From positions 1-64,000 of the forward strand of contig NZ_CAMLSE010000012.1 in NCBI RefSeq assembly GCF_946482605.1: a DNA stretch of 64,000 bases. The letters run 5' to 3'. Below are positions 8,131 to 17,959 of the stretch, in pieces. Positions within the stretch are counted from its first letter, which is position 1. Each line of letters starts with the position of its first letter. Source of the stretch: an uncultured Dyadobacter sp. (lineage in GTDB: Bacteria > Bacteroidota > Bacteroidia > Cytophagales > Spirosomataceae). The translations under genes and the position numbers were made by a program. Under the pieces are notes generated by a model that was not told the origin of the DNA, did not search any database, and saw only the letters and a program-made list of their open reading frames with translations.

Positions 8131-8823
8131 CAATAGATCTTTGATCCTGATCCAGACATTTTCTGCCAGGATCTTATGCCCCTCGGCAGTAGGGTGAATG
8201 CCGTCCGCCTGATTGAGCTTCTGCTCCCCTCCTACGCCTTCGAGCAGGAATGGAATGAGCGTGACACCTTCGTTCTTTTTGGCGAGATCCGCATAAACCG
8301 CCCGGAACTCGGATGCATACTGCTGACCCATGTTCGGCGGGATCTGCATTCCCGCCAGAACGCGTTTCGCTTCGGGATACCGGGCATGTACTTTATCAAG
8401 CATTTCCTGTAAATTCTTCCTGGTTTCCGAAACGGGGATACCGCGTAACCCGTCATTACCTCCGAGTTCGAGCACGAACACATCCAGCGGCTGTTTCAGC
8501 AGCCAATCGATGCGGCTGTTCCCGCCCGAGGTCGTTTCTCCGCTCACGCCGGCATTGATGACCTTATAATTCAACTTCAGCGAGTCGATCCGCTTTTGAA
8601 TCAACCCGGCGAATGCCTGGGAAGGATCATCCAGCCCATAACCCGCCGTGAGGCTGTTACCGAAAAAAACGATGACCTTTTTCTTCGCAGCAGGTGCCTT
8701 GGCAGCTGCCTGAGGGGAATCGGTACTGCTCTCCCCCCCTTCTTTCTTTTCACCGCCGCACGAGAGCATCGCCGCGGCCAGCACGAATATTGACAATTGA
8801 AAAAAACGGCGACTATGCTTCAT
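8128..8823 (-). CDS. TesA-like SGNH esterase lipoprotein
   Basis: The 231-residue protein has a lipoprotein signal with the lipidated cysteine at 22 (MLSCGG) and a Ser/Ala-rich linker. The SGNH hydrolase blocks are all present: block I GNSLTAGYGL with the catalytic serine at 57, block II glycine near 95, block III GGND with N123, and block V DGIHP with D207 and H210. Family members (arylesterase, thioesterase I, lysophospholipase L1) hydrolyse acyl esters in the periplasm. It is divergent from an ABC transporter like E. coli YbbA/YbbP, the same neighbourhood as E. coli tesA, which supports the assignment. Confidence 0.85.
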   Translation of the reverse strand: MKHSRRFFQLSIFVLAAAMLSCGGEKKEGGESSTDSPQAAAKAPAAKKKVIVFFGNSLTAGYGLDDPSQAFAGLIQKRIDSLKLNYKVINAGVSGETTSGGNSRIDWLLKQPLDVFVLELGGNDGLRGIPVSETRKNLQEMLDKVHARYPEAKRVLAGMQIPPNMGQQYASEFRAVYADLAKKNEGVTLIPFLLEGVGGEQKLNQADGIHPTAEGHKILAENVWIRIKDLL

Positions 8824-9000
8824 AATGAATATCGACAGGGAACAGAATTTGATATGTAAAAAAGGTATACCCGGCCATTCGTTCTCATTTAAAAACCGTT
8901 TGAACTATATTTATGAGGAAGAATTGCCGAAAAGAGCCAAATTGGATTCTTCGCGGCAGCCACAATCCGGCACCACGCAAACTTAAAATAAAAACGATTG

Positions 9001-9666
9001 ATGAATACCATACTTGATCTGCAGGAAGTCAGTAAAATATACAAAAGCGGTGATCGCACCCTCAAAGTACTCGACAATGTCAGCTTTTCCATTGAAACCG
9101 GCTCTACCGTATCGATCGTAGGCCCGTCGGGCAGCGGCAAAACGACCCTGCTCGGCCTTTGCGCCGGTCTCGACCGATCCACCTCGGGCAGTGTGGAATT
9201 GCACGGAACCCGTCTGAACGGCATGAATGAAGACCAACTTGCTTCGATCAGGAATCAATACGTAGGCTTTATATTTCAAAACTTCCAGCTCCTTCCCACG
9301 CTCACGGCTCTCGAAAACGTGATGGTACCGATGGAGCTGCGGGGAGAAAAGAATGTAAAATCCAGGGCCCTCGACCTGCTCGACAAAGTTGGACTCGCCG
9401 AGCGCAGCCACCACTACCCTACCCAGCTCAGCGGCGGCGAGCAACAGCGGGTGTCCCTGGCCCGTGCGTTTTCAAACCAACCGCAGATTCTCTTCGCCGA
9501 CGAACCGACGGGCAACCTGGATGCCGAAACCAGTGAAAAAGTGGTTAAACTGCTCTTTGACCTGAACCGCGAGGCGGGAACAACACTGGTGGTCGTGACA
9601 CACGACCTGGAACTGGCTGCCAAAACGCAGCGCATTATCCGTATCAAAGGCGGCAAAATCGTTTAG
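9001..9666 (+). CDS. ABC transporter ATP-binding protein, YbbA/LolD type
   Basis: The 221-residue ATPase shows Walker A GPSGSGKT at residues 41-48, the Q-loop in FQNFQLLP, the signature LSGGEQQ at 143-149, Walker B ILFADE at 163-168 and an H-loop in VVTHD. A TTG lies one codon upstream, but the ATG is the likelier start. It belongs to the MacB/LolD/YbbA group that drives mechanotransmission rather than transport across the membrane. It sits 11 bp before its large permease partner and opposite the TesA-like esterase gene. Confidence 0.9.
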   Translation: MNTILDLQEVSKIYKSGDRTLKVLDNVSFSIETGSTVSIVGPSGSGKTTLLGLCAGLDRSTSGSVELHGTRLNGMNEDQLASIRNQYVGFIFQNFQLLPTLTALENVMVPMELRGEKNVKSRALDLLDKVGLAERSHHYPTQLSGGEQQRVSLARAFSNQPQILFADEPTGNLDAETSEKVVKLLFDLNREAGTTLVVVTHDLELAAKTQRIIRIKGGKIV

Positions 9667-9677
9667 TATAACTCCCG

Positions 9678-12215
9678 ATGAACACATTCAATATTTCCTG
9701 GCTGCTGCGGATGGCCTGGCGTGACAGCCGGAAAAACCGGTCCCGGCTGGTCCTCTTTATTTCCTCGATCATCCTCGGCATCGCAGCGCTGGTAGCCATT
9801 TACTCACTGGGCGACAACCTGCGTGACAACATCGACAGCCAGGCGGCTACGCTGATCGGCGCCGACCTGTCTCTTTATAGTGGTAAAAAAATAGAAGGGA
9901 AGGCGCTTACACTGATCGATTCACTGAGTAAGGTCCGGTCCGAAGAGCGCAGTTTTGCCTCCATGGTGTATTTCAAAAAGTCCGGTGCAAGCCGTTTGGG
10001 ACAGGTGAAAGCATTAGCGGGCGATTTCCCTTACTATGGCAAACTGGAAACCATTCCGGTATCCGCCGAAAACACCTTTCGCTCGCGGCAGGAAGCATTG
10101 GTAGATCAGACACTCATGCTGCAATACCACGCGGCGGTGGGCGACTCGATCCAGATCGGCGAGATGACCTTCGCCATTGCAGGCATTCTGGAAAAAGCAC
10201 CGGGGTCGACCGGCATTACCAGCTCTGTGGCACCTACCGTTTACATTCCGATGCGTTTTCTCGACCAGACCGGCCTGATGCAGAAAGGGAGCCGGGTTGG
10301 CTATCGCTACTATTTCAAATACCCGCCGAAGACCGACATCCAGAAACTGGTTAAGGCTTTGGAACCGAAATTTGAGAAATATGATCTTGATTACAACACC
10401 GTCCAGAGTCAGAAAGAAGACACGGGCCGCTCATTCCGTGACCTCACGCGCTTCCTCTCGCTGGTAGGGTTCGTTGCATTGCTCCTGGGATGCATTGGCG
10501 TCGCGAGCGCGATACACATATACATACGCGAGAAAATCAATTCCATCGCCATCCTGCGATGCCTCGGCGTGAAAGCGAGCCAGGCATTTACCATCTACCT
10601 GATCCAGATTGCCGGCATCGGGCTCATTGGCACCATACTGGGCACTTTGCTGGGAACAGCTATACAGCAGTTCTTGCCCGTGGTCATGAAAGACCTGCTG
10701 CCGTTTGAACTCACCACCGAAATTTCATGGCCGGCGATCGGCCAGGGCCTGGCGATAGGCGTGCTGATCTCCGTGCTGTTTGCCTTGCCACCGTTGGTTT
10801 CGATCCGGAAGGTATCACCGCTGAATGTACTGAGGTCCGCTGCGGATGCGGCCCATCCCGAACGCGACGCGGTAAGTTGGGCACTTTACGGCCTGATCAT
10901 TCTCTTCATCTTCGGATTTTCGTTCCTTCAAATGCAAACCTGGGTTCAGGCACTCATTTTCACAGCCAGCATTCTGACTTCATTCCTGATCCTGTTCGGC
11001 ATTGCAAGTCTGCTGATGTGGCTCGTCAGACGTTTCTTCCCTACTTCTTGGAGCTACCTCTGGCGGCAGGGCCTCGCAAATCTGTACCGTCCCAACAACC
11101 AGACCACCATTCTCATCGTGTCCGTAGGCCTGGGGACATTGCTGATCTGTACCCTATTTTTCATTCAGACCATCCTGCTGACACGTGTCAAGCTTTCCAG
11201 CAGCGGTAATCAGCCGAATATGGTGCTTTTCGACATTCAGAACCACCAGAAAGATGGCGTCCTGGCCATCGCGCAGGCGCAGAAAGTCCCGGTAACACAG
11301 AGCGTACCTATTGTCAACATGCGCCTTGAAGAGGTCAATGGCAAAACGGCGGCCGATTTCGAAGGTGACACGACTGCCGAGCAATCGCGTCGCATTTTCG
11401 GCCGGGAATACCGGGTCACTTTCCGCGACTCCACCACTTCTTCCGAGCGGGTTACGAAAGGCAAATGGCAGGGCACCTACCAAAAATCCGCCGCATTGAT
11501 CCCCATTTCAGTCGAGCAGGGCTTTGCCGACCGGAGCCATCTCGAACTGGGCGACACCATGGTGTTCAATGTGCAGGGTACGCTCATGCCTACGACCATT
11601 TCGAGCATCCGCGAGGTGAATTGGAGCGAAGTCCGGACCAACTTCCTGGTCGTGTTCCCGACGGGTGTTCTGGAAGAAGCCCCGCAGTTCCATGCGATGT
11701 TGCTTCACGTTCCCAATGCAGGCGTTTCGGCACAGTTCCAACAGGCGCTGGTCAGGCAATTCCCCAATATTTCGGTCATCGATCTGGCCCTGATCCTGCG
11801 GGTTCTGGATGATATTTTCAACAAAATCGGATTTGTGATACGCTTTATGGCTGGTTTCAGCATTCTGACCGGCCTCATTGTACTGATCGCTTCGGTGATG
11901 ATCAGCAAATACCAGCGCATTCAGGAGAGCGTATTGCTCCGGACACTCGGGGCAAGCCGGAAACAGATCTTTGTCATCACTTCCCTGGAATATTTCTTCC
12001 TGGGTTCGCTGGCTGCATTTACCGGCATTCTCATCGCATTGATCGGGAGCTTCTGCCTGGCCAAATTTAATTTCGAATCCGAATTCAATCCGGAGGTAGG
12101 CCCGGTCGTCGTCATTTTCCTGTTTGTCTCCCTGATGACCGTCTTCATAGGGCTCATCAACAGCAGAGGAATCCTGTCGCGCCCACCGTTAGAAGTGCTT
12201 CGGCAGGATGTTTGA
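9678..12215 (+). CDS. YbbP-like ABC transporter permease
   Basis: The 845-residue protein starts with a membrane segment after a basic start (SRKNRSRLVLFISSIILG), then a large periplasmic domain (about residues 45-245), then a first FtsX-type unit (about 250-400), two more helices, a second periplasmic domain (about 505-700) and a final FtsX unit (about 705-840). This double-FtsX layout with about ten helices is that of E. coli YbbP. With the YbbA-like ATPase it probably extracts or moves hydrophobic molecules at the outer face of the inner membrane; the substrate is unknown. Confidence 0.85.
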   Translation: MNTFNISWLLRMAWRDSRKNRSRLVLFISSIILGIAALVAIYSLGDNLRDNIDSQAATLIGADLSLYSGKKIEGKALTLIDSLSKVRSEERSFASMVYFKKSGASRLGQVKALAGDFPYYGKLETIPVSAENTFRSRQEALVDQTLMLQYHAAVGDSIQIGEMTFAIAGILEKAPGSTGITSSVAPTVYIPMRFLDQTGLMQKGSRVGYRYYFKYPPKTDIQKLVKALEPKFEKYDLDYNTVQSQKEDTGRSFRDLTRFLSLVGFVALLLGCIGVASAIHIYIREKINSIAILRCLGVKASQAFTIYLIQIAGIGLIGTILGTLLGTAIQQFLPVVMKDLLPFELTTEISWPAIGQGLAIGVLISVLFALPPLVSIRKVSPLNVLRSAADAAHPERDAVSWALYGLIILFIFGFSFLQMQTWVQALIFTASILTSFLILFGIASLLMWLVRRFFPTSWSYLWRQGLANLYRPNNQTTILIVSVGLGTLLICTLFFIQTILLTRVKLSSSGNQPNMVLFDIQNHQKDGVLAIAQAQKVPVTQSVPIVNMRLEEVNGKTAADFEGDTTAEQSRRIFGREYRVTFRDSTTSSERVTKGKWQGTYQKSAALIPISVEQGFADRSHLELGDTMVFNVQGTLMPTTISSIREVNWSEVRTNFLVVFPTGVLEEAPQFHAMLLHVPNAGVSAQFQQALVRQFPNISVIDLALILRVLDDIFNKIGFVIRFMAGFSILTGLIVLIASVMISKYQRIQESVLLRTLGASRKQIFVITSLEYFFLGSLAAFTGILIALIGSFCLAKFNFESEFNPEVGPVVVIFLFVSLMTVFIGLINSRGILSRPPLEVLRQDV

Positions 12216-12286
12216 GTTTGCTTTTGGAATTCACTTGTTCACGCATTGGCCGGCCAAAAGGTTTCATACAGCTTAACTATTAGGTT

Positions 12287-12436
12287 ATGAAAGAACATGT
12301 GTTAAAAGAATTGCACGATTGGGGACAAAGGGTATCACGGCTTATAGAACTAATCGCCCTTACCAATAAGACTTTGCAGCTCCATCGCAAGCTTAGCGAT
12401 TCGCCGATGCTGATAGAGCAATCGAGCGACTTCTAA
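12287..12436 (+). CDS. Small hypothetical protein (49 aa)
   Basis: An ORF of 49 residues begins MKEHVLKELHDWGQRVSRLIE and is predicted to be one amphipathic helix of charged and leucine residues. It follows the YbbP-like gene by 71 bp. I do not recognise a family. A short palindrome, TTGGCCGGCCAA (12246-12257), lies just upstream. It may be real or chance. Confidence 0.35.
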   Translation: MKEHVLKELHDWGQRVSRLIELIALTNKTLQLHRKLSDSPMLIEQSSDF

Positions 12437-12856
12437 CAGCGCACCAAAACGAACTCGAATTTATTACATAGCTATGGCCTTACCGGACAAATCCGGCCGA
12501 ATGAAAATGCCGCATAACAGGCTGCACAGCGCCTTGCTTCGACGTCGTCAGGATCTGGTTCAATCCTGACTTCTCTTAAATAGTCAAACTGACCGCCAAA
12601 ATTCATGCTGCCGGAAAGGCGGCTGACACATCTCCCCGTCGATCCGCACGGCTGGAAGCTCATAGCATCCCAATTTAACAATTCCTTAAAGCGTAATCTT
12701 ACCGTTATTCTTTCCGATCCCGCCATTTTTGGAGCAGGAATGTGGCTTTAATGCAACTTTCCGCTTCGTTATTAGACTTTTGGATGAATAAAATTTACTA
12801 TTCCTGTAACGCTTCTTTTCGTATTGCTTTCATCCAATTTATTCTTTATATTTTTT

Positions 12857-12866
12857 CAAACGTTTG
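12857..12866. promoter_or_regulatory. LacI-type operator 1 upstream of susC
   Basis: The palindrome CAAACGTTTG lies in the extended context TTTCAAACGTTTGCATAAA. The central CG with CAAA/TTTG arms is a form recognised by LacI-family regulators. It is repeated 20 bp downstream on the same face of the helix. Confidence 0.75.
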
Positions 12867-12876
12867 CATAAAATTT

Positions 12877-12886
12877 CAAACGTTTG
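12877..12886. promoter_or_regulatory. LacI-type operator 2 upstream of susC
   Basis: A second CAAACGTTTG, in the context TTTCAAACGTTTGCATTAA, is centred exactly 20 bp from the first copy, about two helical turns. The conserved flanks (TTT before, GCAT after) match the copy at 19981. Confidence 0.75.
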
Positions 12887-13034
12887 CATTAACTATAAAG
12901 TAATTTCTATTAATTATCTTAAAAATACAATATGTAATCTTGTAACCACGGACCCTTTTTTCATTTCTCACTATGACTAAAATGTATTCACGTTCCCTAT
13001 TTCCATTCACAGTAAAATCCAATAATCCACGACT

Positions 13035-16000
13035 ATGAGAAACACTTCGACTCTATCAGTCAGGACCGGGATAATCCGAAACTGCCTAATGCAGGTAACG
13101 GCCCTTTGCGGCCTTCATGCGATGGCGGCAGCTGAAATACCGGTTCCCGAAGGCCAGCCCCAAAAACATGTTGAAAGAAACATGAATACTTTGAAAGAGA
13201 TTACACTTACCGGTAAAGTGCTCACCGAAGGCTCCTCAGAAGGCCTGCCCGGTGTGACGGTCGTGATCTCGGAAGCAAACGGAAGCAACAAGCAAGGTGC
13301 AACTACCAATGAATCAGGTGTTTTTACTTTTGCAAACCTGCAAACCGGCACGCGTTACAATCTGGAATTCAGCTATATAGGATTTGAAAAACAAAGCGTT
13401 GCAGATTTCCTGCTCACCGAAACAAACAACAATTCGATTGAGGTCAAACTGAAAGAATCTGCTTCTAATCTTAGCGAGGTCGTAGTAGTAGGCTACGGCA
13501 GCAGTGCGAAGAAGGACATTACCGGTTCTGTCAAATCATTGAAAAGTACCGATTTCAACTCGGGTATCATCAACTCGCCGGAACAGCTGCTTCAGGGCAA
13601 AGTGTCCGGGGTCAACATCACTTCGGCCACAGGTGAGCCCGGTGGCAAGACCAACATCACAGTCCGCGGGCCCGGTGGTGTGCGTACGGGTAGTACCCCT
13701 TTGTTCGTAGTCGACGGGATGGCCCTCGACAACAGCGGCACCGGAGGTGATGCCAATCCGCTCAACTTCCTGAATCCACAGGATATTGAAGCGATCGACG
13801 TCCTGAAAGATGCTTCGGCAACCGCCATCTACGGAGCAAGAGGTGCCAATGGCGTGATCCTGATCACGACCAAAAAAGGGAAATCCGGCCAGGCCAACGT
13901 TACCTATTCAGGAAGTATCGGTATCTCAACCATGGCACGTCCGCTGGACGTACTTTCGGGGCCAGAGTTCCTTTCTGAATCCGCCAAACTCGGTGCCACT
14001 GTCATCGACGGCAAGACCGATACCGACTGGCAAAAGGAAATTACCCGCACCGCCATGACCTACAACAACAATCTCTCCATTGGCGGCGGAAGCGATAAAA
14101 TGACGTATTATGCATCATTTGGCGCTCAAAAACAGGAAGGTATCCTGAAAGCAAGTCAACAGAACCGCTACACCGGGCGCATCAATTTGTCGCAGAAGCT
14201 GCTGAACGACCGTGTGACGCTGGATGTAAACCTGAATGCAACCAATACCAAAAACAATCGTCCGAACATCGGGGGAATGATCGGTGGGGCGATCACAGCG
14301 AACCCTACTTATGCACCTTATGACGCAGACGGTCAGCCATTCCAGTATCAGGACGGCACCAACCCGCTGATTTCGCTCAAACTCTACAAGGAAGTACTGA
14401 CCACCAACCGCGTACTGGCCAGCATTTCGCCTTCGGTGAACATCGTCAAGGGCCTCGTGTACAAGCTGAACTTCGGTATCGACAATTCTATCTCGACACA
14501 GGACAAGCAGACGCTCCCCAACACAATTCCTTTTGAAATTGGTCGGTTGGAAAACTACGGTCTGAAAAACACGAACAAACTGATCGAAAACTACCTGACC
14601 TACACGCTGAATACCAAAGTCCACAGCTTCGGCGCGTTATTGGGACATTCCTACCAGCACATTTTCATCCAGGGTAAGAATTTCAGTATCAACAAATTCC
14701 CAATCTCGGACATCGAGCCGATCTACAACCCGGGACTCGGACAGGATCTTTCTCTCGTGCTGAACCAGCCCGGCGGCTTCGCGACCGTCAATGAGCTGCA
14801 ATCGTTCTTCGGACGTGTGAACTACGGATTTAAAGACAAGTACCTGGTAACGGCCACATTGCGGGTCGACGGATCTTCTAAATTCGGGGCGAACAACAAA
14901 TACGGTTCATTCCCCTCCTTCTCGCTGGGATGGCGGATCTCGGAAGAGGCGTTCATGAAATCATCTCCGTTCTCGGATCTGAAACTGCGCGCCGGCTGGG
15001 GATCGACAGGTAACCAGGAAATCCCTTCCAAAATCACACAGGCACGGTTTACTTCCGTTGTTTCAGGAACAGCCAGCTACCCGCTCGACGGCGGCACCAC
15101 CTACCCGGGCGGAACCACTTATACGCGACTGGCTAACCCCGACATTCAATGGGAGGTATCCAAACAAACCGACTTGGGACTTGATTTTGGCTTGTTCAAA
15201 GGAGCATTAACCGGTGAAATCGATTATTTCAGAAAAACGTCCGAAAAGATTCTCCTCGAAGTAATCCCGGCCGACCCCGTTCAGCCTGCGGGAACATTCT
15301 GGACAAACGTGCCGGATATGCGCATTATCAACGAGGGAATGGAATTCGACCTGAACTTCCGCAAGGCACTCGACAATGGTTTGAGATATTCGGTAGGTGG
15401 AAATATTACTTTCATCAAAAACCGCGTCGAAAACTCTCCTTATACCGTTATACCTTCCGGCTCGGCTCAGGGTTCAGGTCTTACCTCAGCCACGATCAAC
15501 GGTTACATCAACGGCGAAGCGATCGGTACATTCTATCTGAAAGATTTTATCGGATTTGATGATAAGGGCATCAGCAAGTTCCGCGATGTGGATGGCAATG
15601 GCATTGTCAACGACGCCGACCGAGTGGTGGCGGGTACCGCATTGCCAACACGCATGTACAACTTCAATGGAAATATCAGCTTTAAAGGCTTTGACCTGAC
15701 CGCCAACTTCAATGGTGTTGCGGGCAACAAAGTGTATGACAACACGGCGAACTCCAATTTTTACAAGCTGAAACTGTCGAAAGGTGTCAATGTAACAAAA
15801 GAAGCGCTTTCCGAGTCCTCGGAATCGATCAACAATGCTGCATTGGTATCGACACGCTATCTTAAAAACGGATCGTTCCTCAGGCTCAACAACCTTGTAC
15901 TGGGTTACAATCTGAACACCGCCAAGCTGGGCATCAGTAAATGGGTACAAACAGCGCGTGTTTCGGTGACCGGCCAGAACCTGGCATTGTGGACCAAATA

Positions 16001-16124
16001 CAATGGCTATGACCCGGAAGTTAACAACGACCGTTCGATCGCGGGCATCACTTCTTATGGTATCGATTACCTGAGTTATCCCAAAGCGAAAACCGTCATT
16101 TTCTCGATCAATCTTGGCTTTTAA
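13035..16124 (+). CDS. SusC/RagA TonB-dependent transporter (inositol-region pair)
   Basis: The 1029-residue protein has an N-terminal export signal, a carboxypeptidase-regulatory-like domain (about residues 55-140), the TonB-linked SEVVVVGYG segment, a plug domain (about 150-290) with IDVLKDASATAIYGARGANGV, and a long beta-barrel ending in the aromatic residue of SINLGF. SusC proteins import oligosaccharides or other large ligands through the outer membrane with a SusD lid. The susD gene follows 10 bp later. Two LacI operators lie 150-180 bp upstream and match the one at the iol operon, so the cargo is probably inositol or an inositol-containing compound (inference). Confidence 0.9.
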   Translation: MRNTSTLSVRTGIIRNCLMQVTALCGLHAMAAAEIPVPEGQPQKHVERNMNTLKEITLTGKVLTEGSSEGLPGVTVVISEANGSNKQGATTNESGVFTFANLQTGTRYNLEFSYIGFEKQSVADFLLTETNNNSIEVKLKESASNLSEVVVVGYGSSAKKDITGSVKSLKSTDFNSGIINSPEQLLQGKVSGVNITSATGEPGGKTNITVRGPGGVRTGSTPLFVVDGMALDNSGTGGDANPLNFLNPQDIEAIDVLKDASATAIYGARGANGVILITTKKGKSGQANVTYSGSIGISTMARPLDVLSGPEFLSESAKLGATVIDGKTDTDWQKEITRTAMTYNNNLSIGGGSDKMTYYASFGAQKQEGILKASQQNRYTGRINLSQKLLNDRVTLDVNLNATNTKNNRPNIGGMIGGAITANPTYAPYDADGQPFQYQDGTNPLISLKLYKEVLTTNRVLASISPSVNIVKGLVYKLNFGIDNSISTQDKQTLPNTIPFEIGRLENYGLKNTNKLIENYLTYTLNTKVHSFGALLGHSYQHIFIQGKNFSINKFPISDIEPIYNPGLGQDLSLVLNQPGGFATVNELQSFFGRVNYGFKDKYLVTATLRVDGSSKFGANNKYGSFPSFSLGWRISEEAFMKSSPFSDLKLRAGWGSTGNQEIPSKITQARFTSVVSGTASYPLDGGTTYPGGTTYTRLANPDIQWEVSKQTDLGLDFGLFKGALTGEIDYFRKTSEKILLEVIPADPVQPAGTFWTNVPDMRIINEGMEFDLNFRKALDNGLRYSVGGNITFIKNRVENSPYTVIPSGSAQGSGLTSATINGYINGEAIGTFYLKDFIGFDDKGISKFRDVDGNGIVNDADRVVAGTALPTRMYNFNGNISFKGFDLTANFNGVAGNKVYDNTANSNFYKLKLSKGVNVTKEALSESSESINNAALVSTRYLKNGSFLRLNNLVLGYNLNTAKLGISKWVQTARVSVTGQNLALWTKYNGYDPEVNNDRSIAGITSYGIDYLSYPKAKTVIFSINLGF

Positions 16125-16134
16125 TTATTGAACC

Positions 16135-17829
16135 ATGAAGAAGAAATTATCACTCATATTTACGGTGGCCGGCCTGCTGATGTTCAGTAATGCCTGCACC
16201 GACCTGAAAGAACAAGTGCTGGACGAAACGCTCAGCGCGAATCTTTCGGAGGAAGAAACCGTCAACGGGTTGCTGGCCCCCACATATGCCTTGCTGCCCA
16301 ACCTTTTCCAGCATACCACCTATTTTGCATTGCAGGAAATCTCTACCGACGAAGCGATCCTCCCCTATCGCGGCGGTACAGACTGGGGTGACAATGGCAT
16401 TTACCTCGCATTGCACGGGCACAATACCACCAGCACCGATCCGAATGTAAACAATACCTGGAATCAGCTTGTACAGTCCATTTCGCGGTGTATTACGGCC
16501 ATCGAAGGCCTGAAAACAGCCAAATCACCGAATGCGGCACTTTATACCGCCGAAGCACGGGGAATGCGTGCTTACTACAACATGGTGATGCTGGATCTTT
16601 TCGGGATCGTGTTCGTAAAAGAAGATCCGGGAACGACTTCCACCATTATCCGTGGAGACGAAGCGGTGAAATACATAGAAAGCGAATTGTTGGCCGTTGA
16701 ACCTGTCGTGAAACCCAAGGCGACCGTGGGCCCGGGCCGCTTGAACCAGGCTGCCGTTTGGAGCTTGCTGGCACGCCTGTATCTGAATGCAGCGGTGTAC
16801 CGCAACATTTACGGCGCTACTTTTGATTTTAAATCAGAGGACATGGACAAGGTGATCCAATATGCCGACAAGGTGATCAACTCCGGCCAGGCCAAACTGT
16901 CACCCGATTATTTCGCGATCTTTGGCAACGCCAACCATACCAATGACGAACTCGTTTTCGCGGTCGACCAGCGCGCCGAGCTGAACGGACATAACCGGAT
17001 GGCTTACTTCTCGATTTCCGGGGACCAGTTCCCGCTTGCAGAATTCCCGGCAGCCAACGGCACCGACGGGCCTGGTATTACTTCCGACTTTTACCAGTCC
17101 TGGGTACAAGCCTACGGCGCTGTGGACCCTAGCCGCGATCCGCGATTCTACCAGCAAAACATGTCGATTTATACCAATGCGGCCGATACTTGCGTGAACG
17201 ACGCCGACTATAAAATCAATCGCGGTATCCTGAGAGGGCAGCAGTACGGTGCATTGCGCGTCAATGGTGCATTCCTGAGATGTCCCGACGGCAAGTTGAA
17301 AGTAGGGAAGCTGACCTATGTGACACGTAACCGGGCCGATCTTCCGGTGAGTTTCAGTGAAATGATCGATTTCACTACGGCCGGCAGTAACTATAACACG
17401 GGCTACCGGGTTGAAAAATACGAATTCAGCAACAAGTCTAACACAGGCCGTAACCGCGGAGAGGCAGATATCGTCATCGTACGCCTGGCGGATCTGTACC
17501 TCATGCGTGCGGAAGCGAAACTGCGTAAAAGCAACGATGCAGCAGGCGCTCTTGCCGATGTGAACCTTGTGCGTGCCTCACGTACCAAAACGCTGGCTCC
17601 GCCGCCATTGACTACCATGAACCTGGACCTGCTGTTCCGTGAACGCGGTTTCGAATTCTACTGGGAAATGCTGCGCAGGCCTGATATGATCCGCTTTGGC
17701 AAGTACGAAGGCAAATGGACAGAAAAAACCAACAGCGACCCGAAGAAACGGATCTTCCCGATCCCGCAGACCGCCATCGATGGTGCTTCCAACCTGCCGG
17801 GTTATCTGAAACAGAATGACGGATATTAA
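16135..17829 (+). CDS. SusD/RagB outer-membrane lipoprotein (inositol-region pair)
   Basis: The 564-residue protein has a lipoprotein signal with cysteine 21 (SNAC). The N-terminal SusD-like half contains the tetratricopeptide region, including AEARGMRAYYNMVMLDLFG, and the C-terminal RagB/SusD domain includes LADLYLMRAEAKLR and ends with FPIPQTAIDGASNLPGY, a very common SusD ending. It works as the substrate-binding lid of the SusC channel encoded just upstream. A strong terminator follows. Confidence 0.9.
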   Translation: MKKKLSLIFTVAGLLMFSNACTDLKEQVLDETLSANLSEEETVNGLLAPTYALLPNLFQHTTYFALQEISTDEAILPYRGGTDWGDNGIYLALHGHNTTSTDPNVNNTWNQLVQSISRCITAIEGLKTAKSPNAALYTAEARGMRAYYNMVMLDLFGIVFVKEDPGTTSTIIRGDEAVKYIESELLAVEPVVKPKATVGPGRLNQAAVWSLLARLYLNAAVYRNIYGATFDFKSEDMDKVIQYADKVINSGQAKLSPDYFAIFGNANHTNDELVFAVDQRAELNGHNRMAYFSISGDQFPLAEFPAANGTDGPGITSDFYQSWVQAYGAVDPSRDPRFYQQNMSIYTNAADTCVNDADYKINRGILRGQQYGALRVNGAFLRCPDGKLKVGKLTYVTRNRADLPVSFSEMIDFTTAGSNYNTGYRVEKYEFSNKSNTGRNRGEADIVIVRLADLYLMRAEAKLRKSNDAAGALADVNLVRASRTKTLAPPPLTTMNLDLLFRERGFEFYWEMLRRPDMIRFGKYEGKWTEKTNSDPKKRIFPIPQTAIDGASNLPGYLKQNDGY

Positions 17830-17840
17830 TTAAACATCCA

Positions 17841-17888
17841 AAAAAGAATAGCGGACCTGGGCGATTCCTGGTCCGCTATTCTTTTTTT
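17841..17888 (+). terminator. Terminator after the susCD pair
   Basis: A long stem (AAAAAGAATAGCGGACC pairing with GGTCCGCTATTCTTTTT) encloses a loop of about 12 bases and is followed by T. It ends the susCD transcript and may also serve the convergent AraC gene. Confidence 0.9.
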
Positions 17889-17959
17889 AGGGTACTTATA
17901 TTAAAAAGCATTGAATGCCTGCTGAAACCAGCACGCGTGAACATCCATAATTATAATTT

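Larger units (their letters stand above)
12437..13034. other. Long leader and regulatory region before susC
   Basis: This stretch holds the two LacI-type operators (listed separately) in its AT-rich right half. Its GC-richer left half contains an open frame on the minus strand (12472-12726, 84 codons, rich in Arg and Cys) with no recognisable domain; I regard it as unproven. A promoter for susC is expected between 12866 and 13000 but no full Bacteroidota -33/-7 pair stands out. Confidence 0.5.

Noticed and set aside
12472..12726. 84-codon minus-strand frame before susC
   Set aside because: It has no recognisable domain and an Arg/Cys-rich composition typical of antisense reading; kept only as a note in the intergenic entry.
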